A stretch of 64,000 bases of DNA from Deltaproteobacteria bacterium. GTDB lineage: Bacteria; Myxococcota_A; UBA9160; UBA4427. This document shows, in pieces, positions 61,336 through 64,000 of this stretch (within the stretch, counting starts at the first letter, position 1; each line of letters opens with the position of its first letter). The translations under genes and the position numbers were made by a program. The notes under the pieces were generated by a model. That model was given only the letters and a program-made list of their open reading frames with translations. It did not search any database and was not told the origin of the DNA. The stretch lies in assembly GCA_029261835.1 (NCBI GenBank), contig JAJDAO010000056.1, positions 124,001 through 188,000 of the forward strand. Direction: 5' to 3'.

Positions 61336-62166
61336 TTGACCTTGGAGTTCCTCACCCTTGATATCGAGGAGTGGTATCACGCCAACTACGATGGCATGGG
61401 CGAACCAGCCACCGCCTCTGCTGCGACGCATCTCGAATCGAATGTCGATCGCCTGATCGACCTCTGCGATCGCGCGAACGTCAAGTCCACGTGCTTCGTG
61501 CTCGGCGAAGTTGCAGAGAGAAAACCACGTGTCGTCCAGAAGCTCGCTGCCGCCGGGCACGAAATCGCCTCCCATGGCTTTGCCCACCGATCTGTCAATT
61601 CGATGACACCCGCCGAGTTCCGCTCGGATATCATCTCGACCAACTCGCTGCTCGAGGAGATCACTGGGCAGCCGGTACTCGGATACCGCGCTCCTTCCTT
61701 CTCCGTGGATGAGACTTGCATCACCTGGTTCTACGACATCCTTGCGGAGGCGGGCCTCAAGTACTCGTCTTCTGTATTTCCTGGCAAGACCTTTCTCTAT
61801 GGAATATCCGGCTTTCCGCCGGCGATTCACTTTCCGCGAGTCCGAGGAGACCCTGTCTCCGTGCTGGAGGTACCCGTCAACGCAATTCGTTTCTTCAACC
61901 GGGACTTCGGGCTCTACTTCCGTCTGTTTTCGGCGAGCTTCATCGGACGCTACATAAGGAGGAACGCAGTACGAGGTACTCATACTGTTCTGTACCTCCA
62001 CCCGAGAGAGATCGATCCGGATCAGCCACGCCTCGACCTCCCGATGCTGCCCTCACTGGTTCACTACTGGGGAGTAAGGGGCTGTGAGCGAAAGGTCGAG
62101 CGTGTCTTGGCAAGAGCAGATGGAGAGTTCATTCGCATGTCAGAGATCGAGGCGCTTCAGCATTGA
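61336..62166 (+). CDS. Polysaccharide deacetylase (NodB/DUF3473-type)
   Basis: Removes N-acetyl groups from a glycan. The 276 residues start FLTLDIEEWYHANY (catalytic Asp-Asp/Glu region), then STCFVLGEVAERKP, HEIASHGFAHRSVN (the metal HxxxH), and GYRAPSFSVDE. LAEAGLKYSSSVFP and the C-terminal YLHPREIDPDQPRLDLP are typical of the exopolysaccharide-linked DUF3473 subgroup. The start is TTG 61336, or TTG 61342 with GAGG 6 nt upstream. It follows the GT2-GtrA gene by 12 nt and overlaps the GNAT gene start. There is no signal peptide, so it probably acts on a cytoplasmic or membrane-face intermediate. Confidence 0.9.
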   Translation: MTLEFLTLDIEEWYHANYDGMGEPATASAATHLESNVDRLIDLCDRANVKSTCFVLGEVAERKPRVVQKLAAAGHEIASHGFAHRSVNSMTPAEFRSDIISTNSLLEEITGQPVLGYRAPSFSVDETCITWFYDILAEAGLKYSSSVFPGKTFLYGISGFPPAIHFPRVRGDPVSVLEVPVNAIRFFNRDFGLYFRLFSASFIGRYIRRNAVRGTHTVLYLHPREIDPDQPRLDLPMLPSLVHYWGVRGCERKVERVLARADGEFIRMSEIEALQH

Positions 62167-63326
62167 GCGACTTGTCAGTCAGTCCCACTACAATCGAGCG
62201 ACCCGCCCTGGTGCCTGTGCTTCCTGCCCCGAGCGAACCGCCGGAGTTCGAGTTCTCCGACTTCGACTGGGCCCATGATCTGGCCGAGCAGCGCGCGCTC
62301 TTTCGTCTCTGCTTCCCGGAGAACGAGGGCGGCACCGCCTGCACGGAAGAGCACTACCGCTGGAAGTTCCACCGCTTTCCGGCACAGCCAGCATCGCACG
62401 AGTTCAAGGTCGTATCGCAGGGCAAACTCGTCGGATACTACGCAGCAATCCCGTACCGATATGTGATCGACGGCCACGAGATGACGGGCGGAATGGTCTG
62501 TGACGTGATGACTCATCCCGACTTGCGAGGCCGAGGCCTGTTCACCCGCATAGGGCTACACGCAACCGAAGAGCTCAAGCGACGCGGTATCGGGTTCGTC
62601 ACCGGGTTTCCGATTCGACCCGAAGTCATGCCGGGACATCTCAAAGCCGGCTGGAGCCGTGCTTTCGCCCTACCGATCTGCGTCCATATCGTGCGCAGCA
62701 ACACGCTCCTTCGTGCCAAGGGCCTTGCTTTCCTCGCCCCAGTCGCGAACGCAGTGCTCGGAGTGATCGGCCTCATCGCCTCTGCGACGTCGGCCACGCT
62801 GCCCTCCCGCACGCTCTCCACGGAGATCCTGCCGACCGAGCAATTCGACCGACTGAAGGGCTATGACGAGTTCTTTCGCGCCTGGGGAGCGTCGCAGCGC
62901 CACTTCCTGCTGAAGGACAAAGCCTTTCTGAAGTGGCGCCTCTCCGCACCAAACAGCCGCTACGAGGTCGCACTGCTGCGCGACGGCTCGGAGATCATCG
63001 CGATGGCGATCACCCGGCGCATGCTGCACGACGGCATTCCAACACTCGCGGTATTGGACGTCATGGCCCTCCCGGACGTGGGGCGACGCATTGGAATCCT
63101 CTGGCGGGCGCTCAAGCGCCTCGCAAGCGAATCACATGCGGAGGTCATTGCTGGGGTCTTCTCCCGCCGCTGGGCACGTCGGTACCATCTCCTCGCGAGC
63201 GGATTCTTGCGCCTTCCCGTTGCCATTACCTTCATTTCGAAGAGTCTGAACAATCCGATCGCCGATTCCGAGTTCTTGCGAGAGATACATTGGCACCTCT
63301 GCTGGATCGACTCCGATGACGGCTGA
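62163..63326 (+). CDS. GNAT-family N-acyltransferase
   Basis: A 387-residue protein with an acetyl-CoA-type GNAT core (about 40-150): FRLCFPENEGG at the start of the domain, GYYAAIPYRYVIDGHEM, then VCDVMTHPDLRGRGLFTRIG with the R/Q-x-x-G-x-G/A loop. A second half (about 210-387), with FLKWRLSAPNSRYEVALLRD, resembles the C-terminal half of GNATs in exopolysaccharide clusters. The start is TTG 62163, overlapping the deacetylase stop. Following a deacetylase, it may put a different acyl group on the freed amine; that is inference. Confidence 0.85.
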   Translation: MSDLSVSPTTIERPALVPVLPAPSEPPEFEFSDFDWAHDLAEQRALFRLCFPENEGGTACTEEHYRWKFHRFPAQPASHEFKVVSQGKLVGYYAAIPYRYVIDGHEMTGGMVCDVMTHPDLRGRGLFTRIGLHATEELKRRGIGFVTGFPIRPEVMPGHLKAGWSRAFALPICVHIVRSNTLLRAKGLAFLAPVANAVLGVIGLIASATSATLPSRTLSTEILPTEQFDRLKGYDEFFRAWGASQRHFLLKDKAFLKWRLSAPNSRYEVALLRDGSEIIAMAITRRMLHDGIPTLAVLDVMALPDVGRRIGILWRALKRLASESHAEVIAGVFSRRWARRYHLLASGFLRLPVAITFISKSLNNPIADSEFLREIHWHLCWIDSDDG

Positions 63327-63342
63327 ACGCAACTACCGATGA

Positions 63343-64000
63343 CTATACGGCCCGACGGCCCGCCGTCTCGCCAGCGGCAGTAAGGCTCCCACCCGCCTGG
63401 ACATCGTCCAGATAGGCCTTGCACACCTCGTCCGGGCATCCATCACGCCGCACTTCGCCCCGATCCAGCCAGACCGCCCTCGTGCAGAGTTCCTGAATCA
63501 AGCCGATGCTATGACTTGCGATAACGATAGTGCGCTGATCGTTGCAGAGACGCTCGAGAATGCTCCCTGTCTTCGAGCGAAAGGCGGCATCTCCGACCGT
63601 GAGCACTTCGTCGAGCAGCAACACATCTGGAGCCACGTGAAGGGCCACGGCGAATCCGAGGCGTACTCGCATTCCGCTGGAATACGTGCGGACTGGGGCA
63701 TCGATGAACTCGCCAAGATCACTCAGCTCGATGATCTCTTGCAGGCACTGGTCAATCTCGCTGCGCGGGATTCCGATCATGCTGCCATTCAGATAGATGT
63801 TCTCTCTCCCGGTTAGCCCGGGGTTGAATCCAACTCCAAAGCTCAGCAGGCATCCAAGCTTCCCGCGAATCGTGACGCTACCTCGATCTGTCCCGATGAT
63901 GCCGGCCAGCGTCTTCAGCAGAGTCGTCTTCCCCGAGCCGTTTCGCCCGATCAACCCCACGATCTCCCCCGGCGACACGGTCAGGTTCACGTTCTCCAGC
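63343..64000 (-). CDS. ABC transporter ATPase for polysaccharide export (Wzt/KpsT/RfbE-like), 5' part cut by window edge
   Basis: ATPase subunit of an ABC-2 exporter for O-antigen, capsule or teichoic-acid-like polymers. Visible are ENVNLTVSPGEIVGLIGRNG, Walker A GRNGSGKTT, the Q-loop region LLSFGVGFNPGLTGRENIYL, signature YSSGMRVRLGFAVAL, Walker B DVLLLDEVLTVGD and the H-loop ASHS. It ends soon after the H-loop, so it lacks the long C-terminal glycan-binding domain of Wzt and is closer to KpsT/TagH. The frame runs off the right edge; the true start and the permease gene lie beyond it. Confidence 0.9.
   Translation of the reverse strand, partial: LENVNLTVSPGEIVGLIGRNGSGKTTLLKTLAGIIGTDRGSVTIRGKLGCLLSFGVGFNPGLTGRENIYLNGSMIGIPRSEIDQCLQEIIELSDLGEFIDAPVRTYSSGMRVRLGFAVALHVAPDVLLLDEVLTVGDAAFRSKTGSILERLCNDQRTIVIASHSIGLIQELCTRAVWLDRGEVRRDGCPDEVCKAYLDDVQAGGSLTAAGETAGRRAV

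Overview
The window is a high-GC (roughly 60-65 % by eye), gene-dense chromosomal segment of a Gram-negative bacterium. The nadC-birA-coaX block, an NtrC-type sigma-54 activator beside a FliA/WhiG sigma factor, an MglA-like GTPase, many GTG/TTG starts and long multi-domain signalling proteins all suggest the deltaproteobacteria in the wide sense (Myxococcota, Desulfobacterota, Bdellovibrionota or Binatota-like). This is inference from gene content; no rRNA is present to settle it. I see one tRNA (Leu, CAG), no CRISPR array, no insertion sequence and no phage genes.

Region 1 (1-10.9 kb) holds the end of a coaD-rsmD pair, a small lone helix-turn-helix gene with a strong terminator, and a peptidoglycan block. 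That block contains a lytic transglycosylase, a PBP4-type carboxypeptidase, a fused SpmA-SpmB membrane protein, and an AmgK-MurU-MBL operon that converges on anmK. AmgK, MurU and AnmK are steps of the MurNAc salvage route, so this block looks like wall turnover and recycling.

Region 2 (10.9-14.9 kb) has two paralogous GT4 glycosyltransferases around a methyltransferase. A convergent methyltransferase overlaps the end of this group.

Region 3 (15-32.2 kb) is a signalling and cofactor block. It includes a membrane coiled-coil protein with a RelE-like tail, a PAS histidine kinase with a translationally coupled receiver, an NtrC-family activator, a FliA-type sigma factor, a PP2C phosphatase, a receiver with a long acidic tail, nadC-birA-coaX, and a three-gene operon (repeat protein, MglA-like GTPase, GAF/degenerate GGDEF protein). 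The DNA suggests a cascade: a sigma-54-type promoter with clustered GATTC half-sites lies before the sigma factor gene, and a sigma-28-type promoter lies before the GTPase operon. This is my best candidate for an undescribed system.

Region 4 (32.2-42.1 kb) is housekeeping: alanine dehydrogenase, ATP sulfurylase, a beta-propeller lipoprotein, a JAMM protease, an Rrf2 regulator, an ABC-F protein, tRNA-Leu and Lon.

Region 5 (42.1-64 kb) is a surface polysaccharide locus. It has a GT4, a sugar aminotransferase, a methyltransferase-kinase pair, a GT2, a large membrane protein, and a CDP-3,6-dideoxyhexose pathway (rfbF, rfbG, rfbH and a reductase). A second reductase, a GMC oxidoreductase and methyltransferase follow. 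A divergent operon encodes a ketosynthase III, an SDR, a GT2-GtrA fusion apparently started at ATT, a polysaccharide deacetylase and a GNAT. The window ends in a Wzt/KpsT-type ABC ATPase, which implies ABC-dependent export.
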